From Tistrella mobilis (lineage in GTDB: Bacteria; Pseudomonadota; Alphaproteobacteria; Tistrellales; Tistrellaceae): 64,000 nt of DNA. Below, piece after piece: positions 15,558 through 24,166 of this stretch. Position 1 is the stretch's first letter; each line of letters opens with the position of its first letter. The notes under the pieces are model-generated. The model searched no databases. It saw only the letters and a program-made list of their open reading frames with translations, and had not been told where the DNA came from. The DNA lies in assembly GCF_039634785.1 (NCBI RefSeq), contig NZ_JBBIAB010000001.1, positions 62,001 through 126,000 on the forward strand, written 5' to 3'. The translations under genes were made by a program, and so were the position numbers.

Positions 15558-15605
15558 GAGGTCTTCAGACTGCGCGCCGCCCGGGCGCGGTGTCAACAGT
15601 GCCGA

Positions 15606-16184
15606 TCAGACCCGCGTCGACAGCCAGATCGCAAGCCGGGAGCCTGCGCCGATCAGCGCCTTCATCGCCTTGTAGCCGGTCGCCTGTTCGGCGCCATGGG
15701 CGAGGCCGGTATCGCGATGCTCCAGCTCTTCCGCGCGAAAACGCTCGATCGTGTCGCGGAGCGGCGCTTCGTCGGGGCCAAGTGCGGCAGACTGGGCGCG
15801 GTAGTGGCGGTCGATCTCTTCCTCGACCGCAACCGTGCAGGCCATGGCCGCCCGCGGCCCCATGGCCGCGGTCACCGCCCCCAGCGCGAAACCCGCGGCA
15901 TGCCAGACCGGTGACAGCAGGGTCGGGCGCGCCCGGCGGTCGACCATCATCCGGTTGAAGGTCTCCAGATGCACCCGTTCCTGATCTGCCATATGGCGGA
16001 TGGTGGCGCCATGCGGACCCTTGCCCATCACCGCCAGCTGGCCGGCATAGATCCGGGCGGCACCATATTCCCCCGCCTGATCGACCCGGATCATCCGTTC
16101 GACCAGGGTGCGGGGATCGGGATCGCCGGGCAGGATACGCGCGGCGGTGGGGCGACTGTCTGTCGGGCGGGGCTCGTCGGTCAT
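15606..16184 (-). CDS. coq7: Demethoxyubiquinone hydroxylase, COQ7-type di-iron monooxygenase
   Basis: About 192 residues. The two halves of the di-iron four-helix bundle are visible: RVDQAGEYGA (first Glu), DQERVHLETF (E-x-x-H), then VEEEIDRHY (Glu) and EELEHRD (second E-x-x-H). COQ7 hydroxylates the C6 position of demethoxyubiquinone at the membrane; a hydrophobic stretch AGFALGAVTAAMG fits membrane association. ATG 16184 has GGAG about 11 nt upstream. An in-frame ATG at 16247 would overlap the dsbB stop (ATGGCTGA) and give 213 residues with a low-complexity extension; coupling to dsbB makes that start possible. Confidence 0.88.
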   Translation of the reverse strand: MTDEPRPTDSRPTAARILPGDPDPRTLVERMIRVDQAGEYGAARIYAGQLAVMGKGPHGATIRHMADQERVHLETFNRMMVDRRARPTLLSPVWHAAGFALGAVTAAMGPRAAMACTVAVEEEIDRHYRAQSAALGPDEAPLRDTIERFRAEELEHRDTGLAHGAEQATGYKAMKALIGAGSRLAIWLSTRV

Positions 16185-16239
16185 GTCAGGGCGGTCTCCG
16201 GTCGGGGATGATCCGGCGAAGGATCCTCCGGTCGGCTTG

Positions 16240-16785
16240 TCAGCCATGCCTGAAGATACGCCGCGCGCCGCCCGCGGCAATCCCCGCCAGCAGAACCGAC
16301 AGCAGCGCATTCCACCCCGCCATGCTGATCCCCAGCAGCGACCAGACGATATCGGTGCAGGCGGCACGCGGTGCGCCGGCAATGGCGGCCCGCAGCGCGG
16401 CCAGATCCTGGGCACCGCCGCCTTGGGCCGTGCTCATCGTGCAGGCGGCGCTTGCCTCCACCCAGCCCTGCTCGACGCCCACATGGTAGAGGCCGATGCC
16501 GCCGGTCACCAGCAGCAGCACCGTGATCAGCAGCAGCCCCCAGCCCTGCACCCGCCGCGAGGGCCCGAGCGCCGTCAGCGCACCTGCCGCCACCACCACG
16601 CCCAGATGCGGCCAGCGCTGCTGCAGGCAGAGCACGCAGGGCTCCAGCCCGCCCAGGACCTGAAAACCGAGGGCGCCCGCCAGCAGGGCAAGGCTGGCGG
16701 CCCCCAGAAAGGGCAGCAGCGGATCGATCCCACGGGCACGCAGGCGTGCCGCCATCAGGTCGACGGGCTTGGTGAGCAGAGACAT
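16240..16785 (-). CDS. dsbB: Disulfide bond formation protein B
   Basis: A 181-residue inner-membrane protein with four hydrophobic segments. The first periplasmic redox pair is Cys50/Cys53 in LEPCVLCLQQRW, which contacts quinone; the second pair is Cys115 and Cys143 in the large periplasmic loop (AACTM and AACTD). DsbB reoxidises DsbA with ubiquinone. No dsbA is in the window. ATG 16785 has GGAGAG upstream. The stop overlaps or adjoins coq7, so the two form an operon linking quinone supply and quinone-dependent oxidation. Confidence 0.88.
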   Translation of the reverse strand: MSLLTKPVDLMAARLRARGIDPLLPFLGAASLALLAGALGFQVLGGLEPCVLCLQQRWPHLGVVVAAGALTALGPSRRVQGWGLLLITVLLLVTGGIGLYHVGVEQGWVEASAACTMSTAQGGGAQDLAALRAAIAGAPRAACTDIVWSLLGISMAGWNALLSVLLAGIAAGGARRIFRHG

Positions 16786-17088
16786 GGGGCGCGTTCTCTC
16801 CGGCATGTCGGACGGCGGCACGGGCAGCCGGGCGGGCCATCCTGCGGCGGGGCCTGCGACCGTTCCGTGACGTGTGTCACGGCGGCTCGACGGATGCCGC
16901 GAGTGTGGCTAGGATCGACCGGACAAGCAAGTCGCACACCGCACACACCGGACAAGGGTGCTGTGGCCCCTGCGACGCCTCGTCTCGCCAGCGGAGATCC
17001 GTGCATCATGGCCCGCAGCACCCGGACCGCCGTGTCCGCCTGTCCCGTCCCCGCCCCGGACTTCATACAGATTATCTACCTGGGGTTG
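16786..17088. promoter_or_regulatory. Divergent intergenic region with CRP/FNR-like palindrome
   Basis: At 16865-16882 CCGTGAC-GTGT-GTCACGG is a perfect inverted repeat. Its core GTGA-N6-TCAC has the spacing of CRP/FNR-family sites. It lies between divergent dsbB and the TAXI receptor gene. No clear sigma-70 promoter is recognised in the remaining sequence. Confidence 0.5.
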
Positions 17089-18288
17089 ATGAGACTGGTG
17101 GCGCTGCGACGATGGGCCGCTGCAACCGTCGTCGCGGGCCTGCTCTCGGCATCGGGTCAGGCCGCCGCCCAGGAAGAGGCGATGCGCTTCTTCCGCATCG
17201 GCACGGGATCGACCGGCGGGACCTATTTCCCGATCGGCGGCATCATCGCCAATGCGGTCAGCAACCCGCCCGGCTCCCGCCCCTGCGAGGATGGCGGCGC
17301 CTGCGGCATTCCGAACCTGGTCGCCGTGGCGGTCACCACCCGCGGGTCGGTCGACAATCTCAACCTGCTGAACGACGGCCAGGTCGACAGCGGCCTCTCC
17401 CAGGCCGATATCGCGGTTCTGGCCGAGGCGGGTCGCGGCGCCGAAATCGGCGCACCCTCGATGCCGGATCTGCGCGCCATCGCAAGCCTCTACCCTGAAA
17501 GCCTGCATGTGGTGGCAAGGGTTGGGGCCGGCATCACCGATCTCAAGGATCTGGTGGGCAAGCGGGTATCGCTCGACCGCACCGGCTCGGGCACCCTGGT
17601 CGATGCCCGGCTGGTGCTGGCCGCGGCGGGGATTCCGCTCGACAGGATCAAGGTCGAAAACCTCGATCCCGAGGTGGCCGTCGACCATCTGCGCGACGGC
17701 TCGCTCGACGCCATGTTCTTCATGAGCGGCTATCCCGCGGTCTCGATCGGGGCCGCGATCCGCGACGGGGTCGCGAACCTGGTGCCGCTGGCACCCGAAC
17801 TGCGCGGCGCCCTGGTCGAAAAACACCCCTTCTTCGTGGAAGACGTCATCCCCCGCGATGCCTATGACCTGGCAGCCCCTGTGGGCACGGTCAGCGTGCG
17901 TGCACTCTGGGTGGTGCGCGAGGGGCTGGATGCCGAACTGGTCTATGGCCTGACAAGGGCGCTCTGGAGCACGCCCACCCGCGGCCTGCTGGATGCCGGC
18001 CATGCCAAGGGACGGCTGATCCGGCCCGAGACCGCCACGCTCGGCGTCGGCATCCCGCTTCATCCGGGGGCGGAGCGCTTCTATGCCGAATGGCGGGCGG
18101 CCCGCGACAAGGCGGCCGCCGAGGGCAAGCCGGCCGATGCCGATGCGGCCCCGGATGCCCCATCCGGCAGCCCGCCCGAAGCGGCACCGCTGGATGATCT
18201 GGGCAGCGAGCCCGCGGCCACGCCCGAGGCACCGGCGACACCGGATGCACCGATGCCGGAACCCAAGCCCGGCACCCCCGCCAGCTGA
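17089..18288 (+). CDS. TAXI-type TRAP transporter solute receptor
   Basis: About 399 residues. A signal peptide (RRW, then hydrophobic AAATVVAGLLS, cleavage near GQAAA at 27) is followed by RIGTGSTGGTYFPIGGIIANAVS, the diagnostic start of TAXI receptors. Later come GSVDNLNLLNDGQVDSGLSQADIA, LVGKRVSLDRTGSGT and MFFMSGYPA. The last 55 or so residues are a Pro/Ala/Glu-rich tail, longer than usual. Receptors of this family deliver organic acids or glutamate to a TRAP permease, but no permease genes are adjacent, so the partner is elsewhere or absent. ATG 17089 gives the clean signal peptide; ATG 17008 has a better RBS but makes an unlikely leader. Confidence 0.83.
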   Translation: MRLVALRRWAAATVVAGLLSASGQAAAQEEAMRFFRIGTGSTGGTYFPIGGIIANAVSNPPGSRPCEDGGACGIPNLVAVAVTTRGSVDNLNLLNDGQVDSGLSQADIAVLAEAGRGAEIGAPSMPDLRAIASLYPESLHVVARVGAGITDLKDLVGKRVSLDRTGSGTLVDARLVLAAAGIPLDRIKVENLDPEVAVDHLRDGSLDAMFFMSGYPAVSIGAAIRDGVANLVPLAPELRGALVEKHPFFVEDVIPRDAYDLAAPVGTVSVRALWVVREGLDAELVYGLTRALWSTPTRGLLDAGHAKGRLIRPETATLGVGIPLHPGAERFYAEWRAARDKAAAEGKPADADAAPDAPSGSPPEAAPLDDLGSEPAATPEAPATPDAPMPEPKPGTPAS

Positions 18289-18408
18289 GCCGCATCATCA
18301 CACGGTACCGGATGATGATCCCCCGGGCTTGACGGCGGCGCCCCGGGCGCTGACCTTGTCGATTGGCGCGATTTTCCGCATCCATCGATCGAGGAGCCCC
18401 GCACGTCC

Positions 18409-19815
18409 ATGGCCGAGATCCCGAGCCTGTCGCGTGACCGCGACGCCGCCGCCCTGCCGCTGACCCTGGTGACCGAGCGCGATTTCGCCGCCTGGCGCGA
18501 TGCTGCCGAGCCCCGGATCGCGGCCTGGCTTTCGGCGCAGGGCTTCAAGCCGCGGCCGGGTGCCCATGCGCTGCTGCCCGATGCCGAGGGCGGCATCGCC
18601 GGCGCCGTGATGGTGACCGCAGCGGAACCGGGCCCCTGGGCCATCGGCGATCTGGCGCAGAAGCTGCCCGAGGGCCGCTGGCGGCTGGATCCGGAACCGA
18701 CCGATCCCCGGCTCGTCACGAACCTCGCCATGGGCTGGGCGCTGGGCGCCTATCGGTTCGACCGCTATCTGGGTCGCACCGAGGATCGCCGGGCCCCGGC
18801 CACCCTGGTGGTACCGGCCGCGGCCGATCAGGTGCGGCTGGCCGCCCTGGTCCAGGCGATTTCCCATGGCCGCGACCTGATCAACACCCCCGCCGAGGAT
18901 ATGGGCCCGCACGAGCTGGCGCTTGCAGCCCGGCGGATCGCCGAGAATGCCGGCGGCCGCTATGACGAGATCGTCGGCGACAATCTGGTCCAGCGGAATT
19001 TCCCGGCGATCCATGCCGTCGGCCGGGCCAGCACCCGGCCGCCGCGGCTGATCGATTTCAGCTGGGGCGACGAAAGCCATCCCAGGGTCACCCTGGTCGG
19101 CAAAGGGGTCTGCTTCGACAGTGGCGGGCTCGACATCAAGCCGGCCTCGGCCATGCGGCTGATGAAGAAGGATATGGGCGGCGCCGCCCATGTGCTGGCG
19201 CTGGCGCGGATGATCATCGACACCAACCTGCCGGTGCGGCTGAGAGTGCTGATCCCGACGGTGGACAACGTCATAGCCGGCGATGCCTTCCGCCCCGGCG
19301 ACGTGCTCAAGACCCGCGCCGGCATCTCGGTCGAGGTCGGCGACACCGATGCCGAGGGACGGCTGATCCTGGCCGACGCCCTGGCCGAGGCGGCGCGTGA
19401 CATGCCCGAACTGCTGATCGACGTCGCCACCCTGACCGGCGCCGCCCGGGTGGCGGTCGGCACCGAAATCGCCGCCTTCTTCGCCGAAGACGACGCACTG
19501 GCCGCGGCCCTGGAAAGTGCTGCCCGTGCCGAAGACGATCCGGTCTGGCGCCTGCCGCTGCATCGCGCCTATCGCCACATGCTCGACAGCAAGATCGCCG
19601 ATATCTGCAATGTCAGCGGCGGCGGTTTCGCCGGGGCGACCACGGCCGCCCTGTTCCTCGACGCCTTTGCGGGCGAGGCGCGCAAGGGCTGGCTGCATCT
19701 GGACCTGATGGCCTGGAACACGCGCAATCGCCCGGGCCGGCCGGAAGGTGGCGAAATCATGGGCGTGCGGGCGCTCTACCGGATGATCGCCGACCGCTGG
19801 GCGCCTTCGGCCTGA
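18409..19815 (+). CDS. M17 leucyl aminopeptidase family protein
   Basis: A 468-residue cytosolic aminopeptidase. The catalytic C-terminal domain shows LVGKGVCFDSGGLDIKP with the metal Lys and Asp, MKKDMGGAAH, a PTVDNVIAGDAFRPGDV segment and DTDAEGRLIL, in which the usual Asn of NTDAEGRL is replaced by Asp. The final FAGATTAALFL, HLDLMAWN and GVRAL match the PepB/PepA family. It removes N-terminal residues from peptides using two metal ions. It is monocistronic; the N-terminal domain is variable as usual. ATG 18409 follows GAGGAG at a long spacing. Confidence 0.88.
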   Translation: MAEIPSLSRDRDAAALPLTLVTERDFAAWRDAAEPRIAAWLSAQGFKPRPGAHALLPDAEGGIAGAVMVTAAEPGPWAIGDLAQKLPEGRWRLDPEPTDPRLVTNLAMGWALGAYRFDRYLGRTEDRRAPATLVVPAAADQVRLAALVQAISHGRDLINTPAEDMGPHELALAARRIAENAGGRYDEIVGDNLVQRNFPAIHAVGRASTRPPRLIDFSWGDESHPRVTLVGKGVCFDSGGLDIKPASAMRLMKKDMGGAAHVLALARMIIDTNLPVRLRVLIPTVDNVIAGDAFRPGDVLKTRAGISVEVGDTDAEGRLILADALAEAARDMPELLIDVATLTGAARVAVGTEIAAFFAEDDALAAALESAARAEDDPVWRLPLHRAYRHMLDSKIADICNVSGGGFAGATTAALFLDAFAGEARKGWLHLDLMAWNTRNRPGRPEGGEIMGVRALYRMIADRWAPSA

Positions 19816-19947
19816 CATCCGGAGCGCGGGCCTGATCGGCAATCAACAACCGCAAAGCGGAATTTGCCCAATCTTCGCAAGGCGCCCTGCGTCGGTTCTG
19901 GCAGACTTTGATCTGCAAGAAGAACCAGCGCAGGGAGACGCCCCCCG

Positions 19948-21204
19948 ATGTCACGTACAGCCCTTACCCGGCGCGGCCTCGCCGCACCGCTTGCGGCACT
20001 CGCCGCCCTGGCGGCCATCGCCGCCACGCCGGTCACCGCCGCCGAGATGCCCCGCCCGAATGCCGCCCAGGGCGACGGCGGGGTCTCGGCCTTCTACGAC
20101 TGGACCGGCAGCATCCCGGATCAGGCCGGCCTGCTGCTCCGGACCGAGCCCCTGCCCGCAAAGCTGGGCCTGCCCGGGGCCGGGCAGCAGATGCGCATCC
20201 TCTACACCTCGACCGACGGCGTTTCGGGTGACGGACCCGTGGTGGTCTCAGGTGCGCTGTTCGTGCCCAAGGGCCGGCCGCCGGCCGGCGGCTGGCCGCT
20301 GCTCGCCTGGGCGCATGGCACGGTCGGCGTGGCCGATGCCTGCGCGCCCTCGTGGACCGGGCGGTCCAAGCGCGATGTCGACTATCTGGGCCGCTGGCTG
20401 CGCGAAGGCTTCGCGATCGTCGCCACCGATTATCAGGGCCTGGGCGTCGCCGGCCCGCACCCCTATCTCGCCACCCGGCCCGAAGCCTACAGCACGCTCG
20501 ATTCGGTCCGCGCCGTGCAGTCGGGCCAGAAAGAGCTGGGGGTCGCCCTTGCCGACCGGGTGGTGCTGATCGGCCAGTCCCAGGGCGGCGGCGCCGCCTT
20601 TGCGACCGCCGCCTTCGCGCCGGACTATGCCCCCGATATCGACATCCGCGGCACGGTCTCGACCGGCATTCCCTATCTGACACCGCAGCTGATGACCGCG
20701 GTCGCCAAGGCCAATCCCGACAAGGTCGACCCGACCATCGCCTATCTGCTCTATATCGGCCTGCTGGCCGAACAGGCCCCGACCAAAGCCGATGTCAGCC
20801 AGATGTTCACGCCCAAGGCGATGCCGGTGCTGAACCAGGCCCGCACCGGCTGCGTGATGCCGATCTTCAAGGCGGTCACCGATGCCGGCCTCACCCGCGG
20901 CAACGCCATGACCCCCAAGGCCATCGAGGTGATCACCGGCCTTGCGCCGTCGCTCGCCTATCCGACCGTCAAGCTGGCCCATCCGCTGTTCGTCGGCACC
21001 GGTGCCGAAGATCATGACGTGCCGCCGGCGATGCAGAAGGCGGTGGTCGATGCCGCCTGCGCCGCGGGCACCGTGGTCCAGGCCCATGTCTATCCGGGGC
21101 TCGACCATTCGGGGGCCGTCAACGGCTCGCTCAAGGACAGCGTGCCCTTCGTGCGCCAGGTGATGGCGGGCAAGCCGGTCAGCTCGACCTGCGGCGCATC
21201 CTGA
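19948..21204 (+). CDS. Secreted alpha/beta hydrolase, secretory-lipase-like
   Basis: A 418-residue protein with an N-terminal signal (TRRGLAAPLAALAALAAIAATPVTA, a Tat-like twin Arg start, cleavage after about residue 32). The hydrolase core shows WAHGTVGVADACAPS (oxyanion region), nucleophile elbow GQSQGG, acid in GTGAEDHDVPP and His in YPGLDHSG. The order and the long insertion match the LIP/secretory-lipase family. The substrate is unknown, probably a lipid or ester outside the cytoplasm. ATG 19948 has GGGAG upstream. Its 3' end overlaps the convergent ada gene by 26 nt. Confidence 0.8.
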   Translation: MSRTALTRRGLAAPLAALAALAAIAATPVTAAEMPRPNAAQGDGGVSAFYDWTGSIPDQAGLLLRTEPLPAKLGLPGAGQQMRILYTSTDGVSGDGPVVVSGALFVPKGRPPAGGWPLLAWAHGTVGVADACAPSWTGRSKRDVDYLGRWLREGFAIVATDYQGLGVAGPHPYLATRPEAYSTLDSVRAVQSGQKELGVALADRVVLIGQSQGGGAAFATAAFAPDYAPDIDIRGTVSTGIPYLTPQLMTAVAKANPDKVDPTIAYLLYIGLLAEQAPTKADVSQMFTPKAMPVLNQARTGCVMPIFKAVTDAGLTRGNAMTPKAIEVITGLAPSLAYPTVKLAHPLFVGTGAEDHDVPPAMQKAVVDAACAAGTVVQAHVYPGLDHSGAVNGSLKDSVPFVRQVMAGKPVSSTCGAS

Positions 21205-22417
21205 GCGGGGCTTCCGCCACCTCCTCCCGCGGCTCTGTCGCCGCCCGTGCCGCCGCATCCGCGGTGGCACGGTCCGGGTGGATCTCGGCATGCTCGGCCT
21301 CGAGCAGGGCCCGCTTCACCCGCTCTCCCCAGCGATAGCCGGCGAAGCCGCCCTGTTCGGGCAGCACCCGATGGCAGGGGACCAGCAGAGAGATCTTATT
21401 GGTGGCGCAGGCCCGCCCCACCGCCCGTGCCGCCCCGGGATTGCCCAGCGCCCGGGCGAGCGCCCCATAGGTGGTGACGGTGCCGGCCGGCAGCCGGCGC
21501 AACGCCTCCCAGACCCTGAGGGTAAAGGCGCCCGCCCGCAGATCCAGCGGCAGGCCGTGATCATCCAGCCGGGCGGCATCGCGGGTCAGCCCGTCCAGCA
21601 CCACTTGGGCGGCGCGGCCGATCAGCGGATGGTCGGCTGCGGCCTCCACCCGGAGGGCCGCGGGAAAATCGACCGCAAGCCCCCTGAGCAGGGCCGCATC
21701 GTCGGGATCGATCGCGATCATCGCGATCCCGCGTTCGGTCGCAGCAATCAGCAGCCGGCCATGCGGGCAGTCGAAGATCCGCCACGACACCACCTCGCCG
21801 GCGCCGCCGGCCGCAAAGCGCCCGGGCGCCATGCCCAGCCCCGCCGCCCCGCCGTCATAGACCCGGGCGGGGCCGCCGAAGCCGGCGGTATAGACCGCCT
21901 CGGTGACGCTTTCCCCCGCCTTCAGGGCCGCGCGGAACCGGCGGCGCTTCAGCCCGCGCAGCATCTCGGCCGGCGCCACCCCCAGCACCCGGCCGAAGGC
22001 ACGCGCCAGCCGCCGGGTCTCTACCCCCAGCAGGCTGGCGAGTTCCGTCGCCCCCGGCACCTCTTCGCGCCGGTCGATGGCACCCATCGCCGACAGGACC
22101 AGCTTCTGTTCAGGCCCCAGCGCCTGCGCCTCTGGCGCACAGCGCTTGCAGGCGCGGAAACCGGCCGCCTCGGCGGCATGGGCGTCGGGATAGAAGCGGA
22201 CATTCTCGCGATTGGGCAGCCGGGCCGGGCAACCCGGCCGGCAGTAGATGCCGGTGGTGATCACGCCCAGCCGGAAGGCATCGGCAAAGCGGCGGTCCCG
22301 GTCGGCGACGATGCGCCAGAGCCGGTCGTCGCCGACCTGATCGCCGGCAAGCGCCAGCACGTCGGCCGGCGCCGCAAGGTCGACGGGTCCAGAGCGTTCG
22401 ATGGGATCAGAGGCCAT
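21179..22417 (-). CDS. ada: Ada-type methylated-DNA repair protein and transcription activator
   Basis: 412 residues with all Ada parts: the N-terminal methyl-phosphotriester domain with zinc cysteines (GIYCRPGCPAR, then FRACKRCAPEA), an AraC-type DNA-binding region (about 130-220), and the C-terminal O6-alkylguanine transferase with the acceptor Cys in the PCHRV motif, preceded by VTTYGALA and followed by GGFAGYRWG. It repairs alkylated DNA by irreversible transfer and, once methylated, activates the adaptive response. The ATG at 22417 has GGAGG upstream. It converges with the lipase gene. The alkA-like gene at 52910 is far away. Confidence 0.93.
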   Translation of the reverse strand: MASDPIERSGPVDLAAPADVLALAGDQVGDDRLWRIVADRDRRFADAFRLGVITTGIYCRPGCPARLPNRENVRFYPDAHAAEAAGFRACKRCAPEAQALGPEQKLVLSAMGAIDRREEVPGATELASLLGVETRRLARAFGRVLGVAPAEMLRGLKRRRFRAALKAGESVTEAVYTAGFGGPARVYDGGAAGLGMAPGRFAAGGAGEVVSWRIFDCPHGRLLIAATERGIAMIAIDPDDAALLRGLAVDFPAALRVEAAADHPLIGRAAQVVLDGLTRDAARLDDHGLPLDLRAGAFTLRVWEALRRLPAGTVTTYGALARALGNPGAARAVGRACATNKISLLVPCHRVLPEQGGFAGYRWGERVKRALLEAEHAEIHPDRATADAAARAATEPREEVAEAPLRMRRRSS

Positions 22418-22528
22418 GGGTCGGGTTTCCTCCCGGCAGATCAAGGGGATCGATTGCCCCCATCCTGCACCCATGGCCCCCGCCGCACCATCCGCGACCG
22501 GACAGGGATTTCCCAAGCCCGATCGCGC

Positions 22529-24166
22529 TCAGGACAGGCCGTCGGGGAAAGCCGCACGGATCAGCGCCCGGGTATAGTCGGTCTCGGGCGCGGCCATCAC
22601 CGAGGCCGCCTCGCCCTGCTCCATCACCCGGCCCTGGCGCAGCACGATCAGCTTGTGGGCCAGCGCCCGCACCACCGCCAGGTCATGGGAAATCAGCACA
22701 TAGGCCAGTTGCCGCCGCCGTTGCAGCCCGCGCAGCAGCTCGACGATCTGCGCCTGGATCGAGACGTCGAGCGCCGAGGTCGGCTCGTCGAGCACGATCA
22801 GCTCGGGCTCCAGGATCAGCGCCCGGGCAATGGCGATGCGCTGGCGCTGCCCGCCCGAGAATTCATGCGGGAAGCGATCCTGCATCGCCGCATCCAGTCC
22901 CACTTCGGCCAGTGCCGCACCGATCCGGTCCCGACGCGCCGCCCGGTCGGCGATGGGTGCATGCACATCCAGCCCTTCGGCCACGATATCGCCCACGGTC
23001 ATGCGAGGGCTCAGCGCGCCGAACGGGTCCTGGAACACGATCTGGAAGCGGTTGCGCAACGGCCGGAGGCGCTTCTGATCCAGCCTGGCGAGGTCGGTGC
23101 CGGCAAAATCGACCACCCCTTCGGCGGTGGTCAGCCGGACGAGAGCGGCGGCGACGGAACTCTTGCCCGAGCCGCTCTCCCCCACCAGCCCCAGGGTCTC
23201 GCCGGGGCGAAGGGTGAAATTCACCCCCGCCGCCGCCTCGACATGAGACACCACCCGGCGCAGCAGCCCGCCCTTCACCGGATAGCGCACCGCCAGATCC
23301 CGCACGGACAGCAGCGGAGCCGCCCCGGCCGGGACCGGATCGGGCAGACCGCGCGGGCGCGAGGCGATCAGCATGCGGGTATAGTCGTTGCGCGGCGCGC
23401 GAAAGATCTCCTCGGCGGTGCCCGCCTCCATCATCTCGCCGCGGCGCATCACCACCACCCGGTCGGCGGTGCGGCGGACGATGGCGAGGTCATGGGTGAT
23501 CAGGATCAGCGCCATGCCGCGCTCGCGCCGGATGCGGGCGAGCAGGCCCAGAATCTCTTCCTGGACGGTGACGTCCAGCGCCGTGGTCGGCTCGTCCGCG
23601 ATCAGGATCTCGGGCTCGTTCGCCAAGGCCATGGCGATCATCGCCCGCTGGCGCTGGCCGCCCGACAGCTCGTGCGGGAAGGACCGCCGGATGCGGGCGG
23701 TGGAGCCTTCGGCGTCGACCAGCGCCACCTCGCGCAGCAGCGCATCGATCCGCGCCGCGGCCGCAGCCCCCTCGAGGCCGCGATGCAGGGCAAGCGTCTC
23801 GGCGATCTGCCGCTCCACCCGGTGCAGCGGATTGAGCGCGGTCATCGGTTCCTGAAAGATCATCGCGATGCGGTTGCCGCGCACCTGGCGCAGGGACCGC
23901 TCGGATGCGCCGACGAGTTCCGCCTCGCCCAGACGGGCGCTGCCGCCGACGGCGACATCGGCGCTGCGCGGCAGCAGCCCCAGAATGCCCAGCGCCGTCA
24001 CCGACTTGCCGGAGCCGCTTTCGCCCACGATCGCCAGCGTCTCGCCGGCCCCCACCGTGAACGACACCCCCGCCACCGCCCTGGTCTCGCCGGTCTCGTG
24101 CCGGAAGGTGACCGACAGATCGCGGACGGACAGGACGGGAGGATTTGCCTGACGGGCGCCGCTCAC
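22529..24166 (-). CDS. yejF: Peptide (YejABEF-type) ABC transporter, double ATPase subunit
   Basis: 545 residues with two fused ABC domains. Walker A motifs are [11 protein letters not shown] (N half) and [11 protein letters not shown] (C half), each with LSGGQRQR or FSGGQRQR signatures and Walker [11 protein letters not shown] / [10 protein letters not shown]. The tandem arrangement matches YejF/DppDF fusion. It powers uptake of oligopeptides or microcin C-like compounds by the adjacent permeases. The start is GTG at 24166, overlapping the yejE stop by 4 nt (GTGA), showing coupling. It is the last gene of yejA-B-E-F. Confidence 0.92.
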   Translation of the reverse strand: MSGARQANPPVLSVRDLSVTFRHETGETRAVAGVSFTVGAGETLAIVGESGSGKSVTALGILGLLPRSADVAVGGSARLGEAELVGASERSLRQVRGNRIAMIFQEPMTALNPLHRVERQIAETLALHRGLEGAAAAARIDALLREVALVDAEGSTARIRRSFPHELSGGQRQRAMIAMALANEPEILIADEPTTALDVTVQEEILGLLARIRRERGMALILITHDLAIVRRTADRVVVMRRGEMMEAGTAEEIFRAPRNDYTRMLIASRPRGLPDPVPAGAAPLLSVRDLAVRYPVKGGLLRRVVSHVEAAAGVNFTLRPGETLGLVGESGSGKSSVAAALVRLTTAEGVVDFAGTDLARLDQKRLRPLRNRFQIVFQDPFGALSPRMTVGDIVAEGLDVHAPIADRAARRDRIGAALAEVGLDAAMQDRFPHEFSGGQRQRIAIARALILEPELIVLDEPTSALDVSIQAQIVELLRGLQRRRQLAYVLISHDLAVVRALAHKLIVLRQGRVMEQGEAASVMAAPETDYTRALIRAAFPDGLS

